Source of the DNA: an uncultured Bacilli bacterium
GTDB lineage: Bacteria > Bacillota_I > Bacilli_A > RF39 > UBA660
DNA: 7,177 nt
Assembly (NCBI GenBank): GCA_947627525.1
Contig: CANQWJ010000062.1
Location: 1 to 7,177 of the forward strand
Direction of reading: 5' to 3'
The position numbers and the translations under genes are program-made. Positions 1 to 5,313 of this stretch are shown in pieces (within the stretch, counting starts at the first letter, position 1; each line of letters opens with the position of its first letter). Below the pieces are notes generated by a model. It was given only the letters and a program-made list of their open reading frames with translations. It was not told where the DNA came from and ran no database searches.

Positions 1-1
1 A

Positions 2-784
2 AAAAATATGAGTGAAAAGAGTAAAGAGATTGCGGAAGAGTTGACAAAACGTTTAAAGATTGCGAAATTTGAGGTCGTCGATAATAGCAAGTATGATCTA
101 GCAATCGCTATCGGTGGTGATGGATCTTTCCTTTGGATGCTTAAAAACAATGTCTTTGACAGCACTAACTATTATGTTGGAATAAATTCTGGAACGCTTG
201 GTTTCTTACAAGAAATTGCTGTTGATGATATGGACATTTTTATTGAGCGATTAAACAATAATGATTTTACAATTGAGACCATTGGTATCCAAGAGACGAA
301 AGTGACGACTAATGACGGTAATACTTCTAGATTCTTTTCCTTAAATGAAATCGTTTTGCGAAACAAGACTTTGAAAACTTTTAAAGCCGATGTTTCCATC
401 GATGGGGATTTCTTAGAAAAATATATTGGTGATGGTTTATTAATTTCTACGTCTATCGGTTCTACCGCATACAATCTAAATTGTGGTGGTTCAATTGTTT
501 ATGATGACTTACACACTCTTCAAATTACACCCGTTGCCCCTTTTAACACTAAAAGTTATCGTGATGTTTTAAATTCCATCATCATTCCCGAATATCGTTC
601 TATTACGATTAAACCTCTTGAAACATCAAGTGATTTAGTCATTATGGTTGATGGTGAAACGAGTACTTATAATAACGTTAAATCCGTTGAGACAACAATT
701 AGAAATAAGAAAATAAGATTCATTCGTATGACTAATTTCAGTTATGCTCGTAAAATAAATGAAAAATTCTTGAGTGAAAATTAG
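2..784 (+). CDS. nadK: NAD kinase, 5' end probably cut by the window edge
   Basis: Phosphorylates NAD to NADP with ATP (or polyphosphate) in the cytosol; the main source of NADP. Counting from the ATG at 8, the family signatures are GGDGS at residues 36-40, NxGxLGFL at 60-67, the NE pair at 113-114 and the GDGLLISTS-IGSTAY block at 141-155, followed by CGGSIV. The frame stays open upstream of the ATG to base 2. That ATG has no visible Shine-Dalgarno, and the protein from it lacks the N-terminal beta strand that normally precedes this helix, so the real start is probably outside the window. Oddity: the usual STPTGSTAY reads STSIGSTAY, so the conserved Pro is Ser. No terminator is evident after the stop; the rpsU promoter follows within 20 bases. 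Identification is firm; the start is not. Confidence 0.93.
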   Translation, partial: KNMSEKSKEIAEELTKRLKIAKFEVVDNSKYDLAIAIGGDGSFLWMLKNNVFDSTNYYVGINSGTLGFLQEIAVDDMDIFIERLNNNDFTIETIGIQETKVTTNDGNTSRFFSLNEIVLRNKTLKTFKADVSIDGDFLEKYIGDGLLISTSIGSTAYNLNCGGSIVYDDLHTLQITPVAPFNTKSYRDVLNSIIIPEYRSITIKPLETSSDLVIMVDGETSTYNNVKSVETTIRNKKIRFIRMTNFSYARKINEKFLSEN

Positions 785-801
785 AAAAATGTCAAATTTT
801 A

Positions 802-831
802 TTGTACAAATTTCAAATGTTGTGGTATAAT
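802..831 (+). promoter_or_regulatory. Sigma-A type promoter with extended -10, for rpsU
   Basis: A perfect TATAAT lies at 826-831, preceded by TG at 823-824, one base before the hexamer (extended -10). A TTGTAC -35-like hexamer lies at 802-807 with an 18-base spacer. Transcription would begin near 838, leaving a leader of about 26 bases that holds the strong rpsU Shine-Dalgarno. This is the best promoter visible in the window. Confidence 0.8.
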
Positions 832-850
832 TTTTTGTAGAAATGACGGA

Positions 851-856
851 AGGAGG
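851..856 (+). promoter_or_regulatory. Shine-Dalgarno of rpsU, fixes the start
   Basis: AGGAGG ends 7 bases before the ATG at 864. The same frame has an earlier ATG at 843, but that would place the ribosome site inside the coding region and add seven residues foreign to S21, so 864 is chosen. Confidence 0.85.
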
Positions 857-863
857 GGAGAAT

Positions 864-1067
864 ATGATTAGAACACCCGTAAAAGATAATAATATTGATG
901 CAGCTTTAAAGAGATTTAAACAAAAGGTTGCTCGTGATGGTGTCCCTTCTGAATGCCGTAAAAGAGAAGCTTATGATAAACCTGGAATAAGAAGAAGAGA
1001 GGCAAAAAAAGCTGGTATTAAAAATACACAAAAGAGAAATAGAGCTAACAATAGAGGAAATTATTAA
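864..1067 (+). CDS. rpsU: 30S ribosomal protein S21
   Basis: Small basic protein of the 30S subunit, positioned near the 3' end of 16S rRNA and involved in mRNA engagement. The 67 residues show the S21 pattern: the V-K-D-N-N-I-D-A-A-L-K-R-F-K stretch at 6-19, then R-K-R-E-x-Y-x-K-P at 32-40, and a Lys/Arg-rich tail. It is slightly longer than the usual 57-60 residues because of an Asn/Arg-rich C-terminus. It has its own extended -10 promoter and its own terminator, so it can be made as a monocistronic message. rpsU directly before yqeY is the Bacillus arrangement. Confidence 0.96.
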   Translation: MIRTPVKDNNIDAALKRFKQKVARDGVPSECRKREAYDKPGIRRREAKKAGIKNTQKRNRANNRGNY

Positions 1068-1090
1068 GAAGTGCATTAGCACTTTTTTTT
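1066..1090 (+). terminator. Intrinsic terminator of rpsU
   Basis: AAGTGC (1069-1074), loop ATTA (1075-1078) and GCACTT (1079-1084) form a 6-bp stem running into a T tract (1083-1090, eight T). Weaker pairing with the AA of the stop codon may extend the stem. Confidence 0.85.
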
Positions 1091-1102
1091 ATTAGTTTTT
1101 TA

Positions 1103-1111
1103 TGTTAAAAT
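1103..1111 (+). promoter_or_regulatory. Possible extended -10 promoter for yqeY
   Basis: TG at 1103-1104, one base, then TAAAAT at 1106-1111 (5 of 6 to TATAAT). No good -35 hexamer exists upstream, where the terminator T tract lies. A start near 1118 would leave only about 14 leader bases, just enough for the AGGAG at 1119-1123. It overlaps an inverted repeat at 1102-1117. Weak call; readthrough from rpsU is the alternative. Confidence 0.3.
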
Positions 1112-1131
1112 TAACATTAGGAGATGAGATT

Positions 1132-1575
1132 ATGGACTTATTTGAAAAATTTAATAAAGATATGGTAACAGCCATGAAAGAACAAGATAAAGAGCGCTTA
1201 ACTGTTTTGAGAATGGTTAAAGGAGCAATGCAACTAGAACACATCAATAATAAAAAAGAGATGAATGAAGAGTTATTGATTGATTGCGTTGGTAAACAAA
1301 TTAAAATGCGTAATGATTCCATTACCGAATTTGAAAAAGGAAATCGTACGGATTTAATTGAAAAGACGAAAGAAGAAATTAAAATATTAAATGATTACTT
1401 ACCTGAACAACTAAGTGAAGATGAAGTAGGTGCTATTATTGATGAAGCATTTAGTAAAGTAAATCCAACATCTAGTAAAGAAATGGGTTTAATTATGAAA
1501 GAAGTTACACCTAAATTAAAAGGTAAAACCGATATGAAAAAGGTAAGTGAAATAATTAAAAGTAAACTAGCATAA
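1132..1575 (+). CDS. yqeY: GatB/YqeY domain protein
   Basis: Stand-alone protein of the YqeY family, related to the C-terminal tRNA-contacting domain of the GatB amidotransferase subunit; its exact cellular role is not settled. The 147 residues are the usual length. Landmarks are the N-terminal helical region with LTVLRMV at 23-29, the K-Q-x-x-x-R-N-D-S-I-x-x-(F/Y)-E-K-G-x-R block at 55-72, E-I-x-I-L-x-x-Y-L-P-x-Q-L-S-E at 82-96 and the C-terminal MGLIMKEVTPKLKGKTD at 118-134. The start at 1132 is chosen because AGGAG (1119-1123) ends 8 bases before it; an in-frame ATG at 1102 has no ribosome site and lies just behind the rpsU terminator. A terminator overlaps the last codons. Confidence 0.94.
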   Translation: MDLFEKFNKDMVTAMKEQDKERLTVLRMVKGAMQLEHINNKKEMNEELLIDCVGKQIKMRNDSITEFEKGNRTDLIEKTKEEIKILNDYLPEQLSEDEVGAIIDEAFSKVNPTSSKEMGLIMKEVTPKLKGKTDMKKVSEIIKSKLA

Positions 1576-1596
1576 ACTAATCTTTATGCTTTTTTT
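1569..1596 (+). terminator. Intrinsic terminator overlapping the yqeY stop codon
   Basis: AGCATAAA (1569-1576) pairs perfectly with TTTATGCT (1583-1590) around a 6-base loop and is followed by six more T (1591-1596). The left arm contains the last Ala codon and the TAA stop of yqeY, so coding and terminator functions share bases. Confidence 0.85.
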
Positions 1597-1600
1597 ATAC

Positions 1601-1616
1601 ATAAATAGCTATTTAT
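1601..1616 (+). repeat. Perfect 16-base palindrome ahead of yqfC
   Basis: ATAAATAG followed directly by its reverse complement CTATTTAT, lying between the yqeY terminator and the yqfC start. It has the size and symmetry of a dimeric repressor operator, but such AT palindromes are not rare by chance in DNA this AT-rich. No convincing promoter hexamer pair is visible around it. Confidence 0.4.
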
Positions 1617-1632
1617 CTTAATAAAATTAAAC

Positions 1633-1638
1633 GGGTGA
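1633..1638 (+). promoter_or_regulatory. Shine-Dalgarno of yqfC
   Basis: GGGTGA ends 5 bases before the ATG at 1644. The same hexamer and spacing recur before yqfD (1868-1873 to ATG 1879). An in-frame GTG at 1635 lies inside this site and is therefore not the start. Confidence 0.65.
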
Positions 1639-1643
1639 ATATT

Positions 1644-1877
1644 ATGAATGGAGTTATTGATTACATAAGAGATAATGAATTTAAAATGCTCGTTTTAGAA
1701 GAAAAAATAGATGTTGTCAATTACCTTGATCTTTTGACAATGGATGAAAAAAGAGTATCTTTTACTACTAAAACAGGAAGAGTTATCATTAGAGGAGAAA
1801 ACTTATCAGTCAAGAAACTCCTAGATAAAGAAGTCTTAATCGTTGGACAAATAAAAACTATTGAGATGGGTGAATGA
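1644..1877 (+). CDS. yqfC: YabP/YqfC family protein
   Basis: Short protein of the YabP/YqfC family; in Bacillus the homologue is made in the sporulation mother cell, and its biochemical role is not established. The 77 residues are somewhat shorter than the Bacillus protein. Visible features are an N-terminal helical stretch and alternating beta-type segments: FKMLVLEEKIDVVNYLDLL, then RVSFTTKTGRVIIRGENLSVKKL, then the EVLIVGQIKTIEM end, which match the family's small beta-rich fold with its conserved G-x-x-L-x-(I/V)-x-x-L pattern. Identification rests largely on placement directly before yqfD, one base apart, as in Bacillus. It ends in TGA, evidence that TGA is a stop here. Confidence 0.8.
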   Translation: MNGVIDYIRDNEFKMLVLEEKIDVVNYLDLLTMDEKRVSFTTKTGRVIIRGENLSVKKLLDKEVLIVGQIKTIEMGE

Positions 1878-1878
1878 T

Positions 1879-3039
1879 ATGTTTCATAATTATTATAGAT
1901 TGAAGATTGAAGGTAAAGATGTCAAACGTTTTATCAAACAACTTTATAATATGCATATCTATTTGGAACAGATTGAATTTGTCAAAAAAAGTGTTTATAT
2001 CAAAGTTGATAGTGAAAATTATGAAAAGATTAAAAAGATAAAGACTATTTATAAAATTGAAATAGTTAAATTATATGGACCTAATCGTCTTAAAGATATT
2101 ATTTATAGATATAATATTTTTTTTATAGCTATTATAATTGGTTTATTTATTTTAAATATTTTAAGTAATGTTTTATTTTATATTGAAATAGATACCGATA
2201 ATGAAGAAATATATCATTTAGTAGAACATGAATTAGAGCGTAATGGCATTAAGAAATATTCTTTTATTAAACCTTATCGTGAACGCAAAAAGATAATTGA
2301 TAAAATTGTTTCTGATAATAAAGAAGATTTAGAATGGATGGAAATAGAGCGCTTTGGCGTTAAGTATGTCGTAAGAGTAGAAGAGCGTATCATCAAAAAA
2401 GAAAAGGATAAATGTGAGCCAAGAAATCTTGTTGCGAAAAAAGAAGGATTAATTATGAGTATTTCTTCTTCGAGTGGCGAAATCAAAAAGGCCATTAACG
2501 ATTATGTCAAAAAAGGTGATGTCATTGTAAGTGGTGTCATTACTAAAAATGAAGATGAAAAGAATAGAGTTTGTTCCATCGGTAAAGTGTATGCTGAAAC
2601 ATGGTATCAAATAACCGTCGAAGTTCCATATAACTATAAAGAAATTATTTATACCAAAGAAAAAAAGAAAAATTTGTCCTTAACTATTTTTAATAAACGT
2701 TATCATCTTTTTAAAGACTATGATGAATTTATCATTAAAGAAAAAGCATTAAAAAACAATGTTTTACCATTAAAAATAAGCTTTGAAGAAAATCAGAAAA
2801 TAATTAATATTGATCATATTTATACGAGTGAAGAACTCGATTTAAAAGCTTTAGAAGTAGCCCGTGAAAAATTAGAGATGCTTTTAGGAAAGGAAGATGA
2901 GATTTTACTTGAAAAAAAATTGAAAACTAATGCAAAAGATAGTACAATAGAAGTAGTGATATTCTTTAAGGTAAAGGAAGATATTACATCTTATCAGAAA
3001 ATACCAGAAAAAGAAGAAGATAAAGAAGAAAAGCATTAG
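1879..3039 (+). CDS. yqfD: Sporulation-type membrane protein YqfD
   Basis: Member of the YqfD family, mother-cell-expressed in Bacillus sporulation with no known enzymatic role. The 386 residues are close to the usual 390-400. The plan matches the family: a cytoplasmic N-terminal part (1-79) with a YGPNRL-type junction, one membrane helix at about 80-101, then a long extracytoplasmic part. The latter holds the WMEIERFGVKYVVRVEER segment beginning at 153 and the NLVAKKEGLI...VKKGDVIVSG stretch, resembling biotinyl/lipoyl-like hairpins. The C-terminus is a Glu/Lys-rich charged tail (EKEEDKEEKH). The start at 1879 is set by GGGTGA at 1868-1873, five bases ahead; an in-frame TTG at 1861 has no such site. 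It starts one base after the yqfC stop, implying coupled translation. In Bacillus phoH would follow; here a VanZ-like gene does. Confidence 0.9.
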   Translation: MFHNYYRLKIEGKDVKRFIKQLYNMHIYLEQIEFVKKSVYIKVDSENYEKIKKIKTIYKIEIVKLYGPNRLKDIIYRYNIFFIAIIIGLFILNILSNVLFYIEIDTDNEEIYHLVEHELERNGIKKYSFIKPYRERKKIIDKIVSDNKEDLEWMEIERFGVKYVVRVEERIIKKEKDKCEPRNLVAKKEGLIMSISSSSGEIKKAINDYVKKGDVIVSGVITKNEDEKNRVCSIGKVYAETWYQITVEVPYNYKEIIYTKEKKKNLSLTIFNKRYHLFKDYDEFIIKEKALKNNVLPLKISFEENQKIINIDHIYTSEELDLKALEVAREKLEMLLGKEDEILLEKKLKTNAKDSTIEVVIFFKVKEDITSYQKIPEKEEDKEEKH

Positions 3040-3060
3040 GAAGAGAGAGGGTGGCAAGTT

Positions 3061-3666
3061 ATGCGTAATGTTATTGATTCAGCTTTTATTGAATTATTAG
3101 ATATGACTTGGCCAACTCTTTTTATTTCGATTGTTTTAGTAGTTACAATAAGAATCGGTTATTTGTTAAAACATCGTGAAGAATTTGTTTTTTATCGTGA
3201 AGTTTTATATTTATGTTTCATGTTATACATATTATGTCTATTCCAATTAGTAACAGCGGAAGATATCAACGTGTTACATGGAAATAATTTTCAGCCCTTT
3301 AAAGAGATCTTTAGATATAGGATAGGAGGAAGATTATTTTTTAGAAATATTGTTGGAAATGTCTTATTACTCGTTCCCTATGGTTTCTTTGCTTCTCTTT
3401 ATGTTGACTTAAAAGGACCTTTAAAAGCCTTTATTCTCATTTTTGTGGCATCCTTATCAATTGAGATTACGCAATTATCAATTGGACGCATCTTTGATGT
3501 TGATGACATTATTTTGAATGTTTTAGGTGGTATGATTGGTTTTGGACTATATCGACTTTTTGCTGTAATGTCTGAAAAATTTACTGTTTTGAAAAAAGAA
3601 TATGTTTTAAATATTTTAACGACAATTATTTTAGTTGGAACAGTTCTGTTATTTATATGGAGGTAG
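3061..3666 (+). CDS. VanZ-family integral membrane protein
   Basis: A 201-residue membrane protein of the VanZ-like family; members are linked to glycopeptide tolerance (VanZ, teicoplanin) but most housekeeping copies have no known function. Family landmarks: NxxPF at 76-80, N-x-x-G-N-x-x-L-L-x-P-Y-G at 96-108, S-x-E-x-x-Q at 133-138 and G-R-x-x-D-x-D-D-x-x-x-N-x-x-G at 142-156. About six membrane helices can be drawn: 17-36, 47-65, 96-115, 121-138, 150-168 and 180-200. The ribosome site AGGGTGG (3048-3054) lies 6 bases before ATG. Its last two codons (Trp-Arg) and stop carry the ybeY Shine-Dalgarno. It stands where phoH and yqfF occur in Bacillus. It is no evidence of vancomycin resistance, since no vanHAX-like genes are nearby. 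Confidence 0.88.
   Translation: MRNVIDSAFIELLDMTWPTLFISIVLVVTIRIGYLLKHREEFVFYREVLYLCFMLYILCLFQLVTAEDINVLHGNNFQPFKEIFRYRIGGRLFFRNIVGNVLLLVPYGFFASLYVDLKGPLKAFILIFVASLSIEITQLSIGRIFDVDDIILNVLGGMIGFGLYRLFAVMSEKFTVLKKEYVLNILTTIILVGTVLLFIWR
3659..3663 (+). promoter_or_regulatory. Shine-Dalgarno of ybeY inside the VanZ-like gene
   Basis: GGAGG sits in the last two sense codons of the upstream gene and ends 6 bases before the ybeY ATG at 3670, suggesting coupled translation. Confidence 0.75.
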
Positions 3667-3669
3667 TTT

Positions 3670-4116
3670 ATGGAAATTGAAGTCTTTAATGAAACAAATG
3701 AAAAACTGGATACAGAAATAAAAGAATTAAAAGAACTTTTAGAAAATATTTGTCGTGATGAAAAACTTGATAATGTCGTTTTCAATGTCATCATTATTGA
3801 TAATGCTAAGATTAAAGAAATAAATCGTACATATCGGGGAATTGACCGCGAAACAGATGTCATATCCTTTGCTTTAGAAGATGATAAAACCTTTAATTTT
3901 GAAGATGTGCGCATTTTAGGTGATATTTATATTTCCATTGATAAAGCGCGTAGTCAAAGTGAAGAATATGGTCATTCCTTCAAAAGAGAACTATCTTTTT
4001 TAGCGGTTCATGGCTTACTACATTTATTAGGGTATGATCACATGACAAAAGAAGATGAAGAAGTTATGTTTAAGAAACAAGAGGAGGTGCTTTCTCGCTA
4101 TGATATTAAAAGGTAA
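3670..4116 (+). CDS. ybeY: Endoribonuclease YbeY, 16S rRNA maturation factor
   Basis: Zinc-dependent single-strand RNase acting in 16S rRNA 3'-end maturation and ribosome quality control in the cytosol. The 148-residue length is typical. The zinc site HGxLHxxGYDH is intact: His114, His118 and His124. The upstream family block N-x-x-Y-R-G-I-D-R-E-T-D-V-I-S-F occupies 52-67, with the conserved Arg at 60, and LGDIYIS lies at 84-90. The gene begins three bases after the VanZ-like stop and its 3' end overlaps dgkA by 17 bases, the usual ybeY-dgkA arrangement. Confidence 0.97.
   Translation: MEIEVFNETNEKLDTEIKELKELLENICRDEKLDNVVFNVIIIDNAKIKEINRTYRGIDRETDVISFALEDDKTFNFEDVRILGDIYISIDKARSQSEEYGHSFKRELSFLAVHGLLHLLGYDHMTKEDEEVMFKKQEEVLSRYDIKR
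4082..4087 (+). promoter_or_regulatory. Shine-Dalgarno of dgkA inside ybeY, long spacing
   Basis: AGGAGG within ybeY ends 12 bases before the ATG at 4100, longer than the 5-10 bases seen for other genes here. No ATG, GTG or TTG codon lies between them in the dgkA frame, so 4100 remains the best start. Confidence 0.6.
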
Positions 4117-4498
4117 TCGTTATAAGAAAGAGAAGAAGACAGCCTTAGGAACGGTTAAGAATGCCTGGGATGGAATTGTCTATACTTTTAATACCGAAAT
4201 AAATTTACGCATTCATCTTTTAGCAACAGTTGTCGTTTTACTGGGGTGCTACATTTTAGAAGTCAGTTTAATGGAGCTAATTATTTGTCTCTTGTTGATT
4301 GGCATGGTCATTGCTTTTGAACTTTTAAATACGGTGACGGAAGTCATTGTTGATATGGTGGAGCCTAAATATAATCCACTTGCGAAGATTGCTAAAGATA
4401 CAGCGGCAGGGGCTGTTTTGGTTGTTAGTATAACATCAGCCATTATTGGTATAATCATTTTCTTACCGAAAGTATTATCCTTTATTGGTGTTATCTAG
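4100..4498 (+). CDS. dgkA: Undecaprenol/diacylglycerol kinase family protein
   Basis: Small membrane kinase. In Gram-positives this family mainly phosphorylates undecaprenol, feeding lipid carrier into cell wall synthesis, although the name diacylglycerol kinase persists. The 132 residues contain the signature E-L-L-N-T-V-T-E-x-x-V-D at 74-85 and the K-x-x-K-D-x-x-A-x-A-V-L block at 96-107. Three membrane helices fit at about 39-53, 57-75 and 103-122, and NLRIH at 35-39 matches the conserved segment before the first helix. The lysine-rich N-terminus (KGNRYKKEKK) is cytoplasmic. The usual NTAIE reads NTVTE, a mild change. The gene overlaps ybeY by 17 bases and is followed closely by cdd, as in Bacillus. 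Confidence 0.93.
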   Translation: MILKGNRYKKEKKTALGTVKNAWDGIVYTFNTEINLRIHLLATVVVLLGCYILEVSLMELIICLLLIGMVIAFELLNTVTEVIVDMVEPKYNPLAKIAKDTAAGAVLVVSITSAIIGIIIFLPKVLSFIGVI

Positions 4499-4514
4499 GG
4501 GAGGCCAAAATAAT

Positions 4515-4901
4515 ATGTTAGAAAGATTACGAAAATTACAAGAAAATAGTTATGTGCCAGTTACAGGTTACCGTACCGCTAGTATTGTCGTAACTAAAGA
4601 TGGTCGTGGTTTTTCAGGGGTAAATGTTGAAAATCCATCCTTTCGTGATGGAATATGTGCAGAACAAAATGCGATAGCGCGCGCTTGTGCCAATGGTTAT
4701 GGAAAAGGCGATTTCTCTCTTTTATACGTCATTACTGATGGCGAAAAAGTATCAACACCTTGTTTCCTATGTCGTCAAGTAATCAATGAATTATTTGATC
4801 CTAATTCAACTATTATTTGTTATAATCGTAATGGTGATGTGAAGATTTATACGGTTCGCGAGCTTTGTCCATATCCATTTGATGATAAGGATTTAGTGTG
4901 A
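4515..4901 (+). CDS. cdd: Cytidine deaminase, zinc site intact
   Basis: Deaminates cytidine and deoxycytidine to uridine forms in pyrimidine salvage; small bacterial enzymes of this type are tetramers. The 128 residues keep the catalytic set: Cys48, Ala49 and Glu50 (CAE), and Cys83 and Cys86 in PCFLC, followed by Arg-Gln; the substrate motif N-V-E-N is at 37-40. Divergent points: the usual PYSxFxVGAA start reads PVTGYRTAS at 15-23, and the aromatic after VEN is Phe43. The ATG at 4515 is chosen for GGGGAGG (4498-4504) ten bases ahead, which overlaps the last base of the dgkA stop; an in-frame start at 4485 would lie inside dgkA. A diverged paralogue follows 10 bases after the stop. Substrate range could be shifted, so cytidine is inferred from family. 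Confidence 0.88.
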   Translation: MLERLRKLQENSYVPVTGYRTASIVVTKDGRGFSGVNVENPSFRDGICAEQNAIARACANGYGKGDFSLLYVITDGEKVSTPCFLCRQVINELFDPNSTIICYNRNGDVKIYTVRELCPYPFDDKDLV

Positions 4902-4906
4902 GGTGA
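4901..4906 (+). promoter_or_regulatory. Shine-Dalgarno of the cdd-like paralogue
   Basis: AGGTGA begins at the last base of the cdd stop codon. It ends 5 bases before ATG 4912 and only 2 before ATG 4909, so 4912 is preferred. An in-frame GTG at 4903 lies inside the site. Confidence 0.6.
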
Positions 4907-4911
4907 AGATG

Positions 4912-5301
4912 ATGGAAGAAGAAAAGTATCGTAAAAAATTGGTAAAATTGTTACAATATTGTTGTGTGCCAAGTGATTCACTTCATTTCGCATCAATTGT
5001 CGTCATGAAAGATGGCACAGAATTTTCAGGTGTTAACGTCAAAAACTCCGTTTTTCGTGATGCTATTTACGCGGAACAAGCTGCCATCGGTCAAGCTGTA
5101 ACCGAAGGATATAAAAAGGGTGATTTTGCGAAAATATATTTAATGGTTGGTAGTGAAAATATTGCTGAATTAAAATATTTAGATCGTGCTGTCATAACCG
5201 AATTCTTTGAAGGTAATTGTGAAGTTGTTTGTATGAACCTTTTTGGTCATTCCGTTGTTATGCCAGTCGATAATTTATACTCTTCAATTTTTAACTACTA
5301 G
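4912..5301 (+). CDS. Cytidine deaminase paralogue without zinc ligands (probable pseudoenzyme)
   Basis: This 129-residue protein aligns with the preceding Cdd without gaps at a constant offset of five; over Cdd residues 22-67 about two thirds of positions are identical. The metal site is gone: Cys48 is Tyr53, Cys83 is Lys88 and Cys86 is Asp91, while the proton-shuttle Glu survives as Glu55. The N-V-E-N substrate motif reads N-V-K-N (Lys44), and the Pro before the Cys pair is Leu87. It cannot bind zinc like a normal deaminase. The frame is intact, has its own ribosome site and lies tightly between cdd and era, so it is likely expressed. Inferred role: a regulatory or structural subunit mixed with Cdd, or a nucleoside/nucleotide-sensing protein. 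Function unknown. Confidence 0.85.
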   Translation: MEEEKYRKKLVKLLQYCCVPSDSLHFASIVVMKDGTEFSGVNVKNSVFRDAIYAEQAAIGQAVTEGYKKGDFAKIYLMVGSENIAELKYLDRAVITEFFEGNCEVVCMNLFGHSVVMPVDNLYSSIFNY

Positions 5302-5305
5302 GAGG
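5300..5305 (+). promoter_or_regulatory. Shine-Dalgarno of era, fixes the start
   Basis: AGGAGG begins at the second base of the preceding stop codon and ends 8 bases before ATG 5314. The in-frame GTG at 5305 overlaps it and is rejected as a start. Confidence 0.8.
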
Positions 5306-5313
5306 TGTCACAT

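Noticed and set aside
172..474. 100-codon open frame on the - strand within nadK
   Set aside because: It lies wholly inside nadK, which carries all NAD kinase motifs; it is a shadow frame. The same holds for - strand frames within yqeY, yqfD, dgkA and era and across the era/superoxide reductase junction.
1594..1603. Sigma-E-like -10 sequence (TATACATA) upstream of yqfC
   Set aside because: It resembles the sporulation -10 only in part, has no matching -35 at the right distance and lies at the end of the terminator T tract.
3399..3914. 171-codon open frame on the - strand across the VanZ-like gene and ybeY
   Set aside because: Its product has no recognisable motif and is Ser/Thr/Ile-rich as expected from the antisense of AT-rich genes; both + strand genes there show clear family signatures and ribosome sites.
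4055..4099. Upstream extension of dgkA to the ATG at 4055
   Set aside because: It would add 15 residues foreign to the family, lie deep in ybeY and place AGGAGG inside the coding region; 4100 is the better start.
4912..5301. Reading the second cdd copy as a pseudogene
   Set aside because: The frame is full length and unbroken, has its own ribosome site, keeps gap-free alignment with Cdd and sits inside a tight operon; only catalytic positions are changed.
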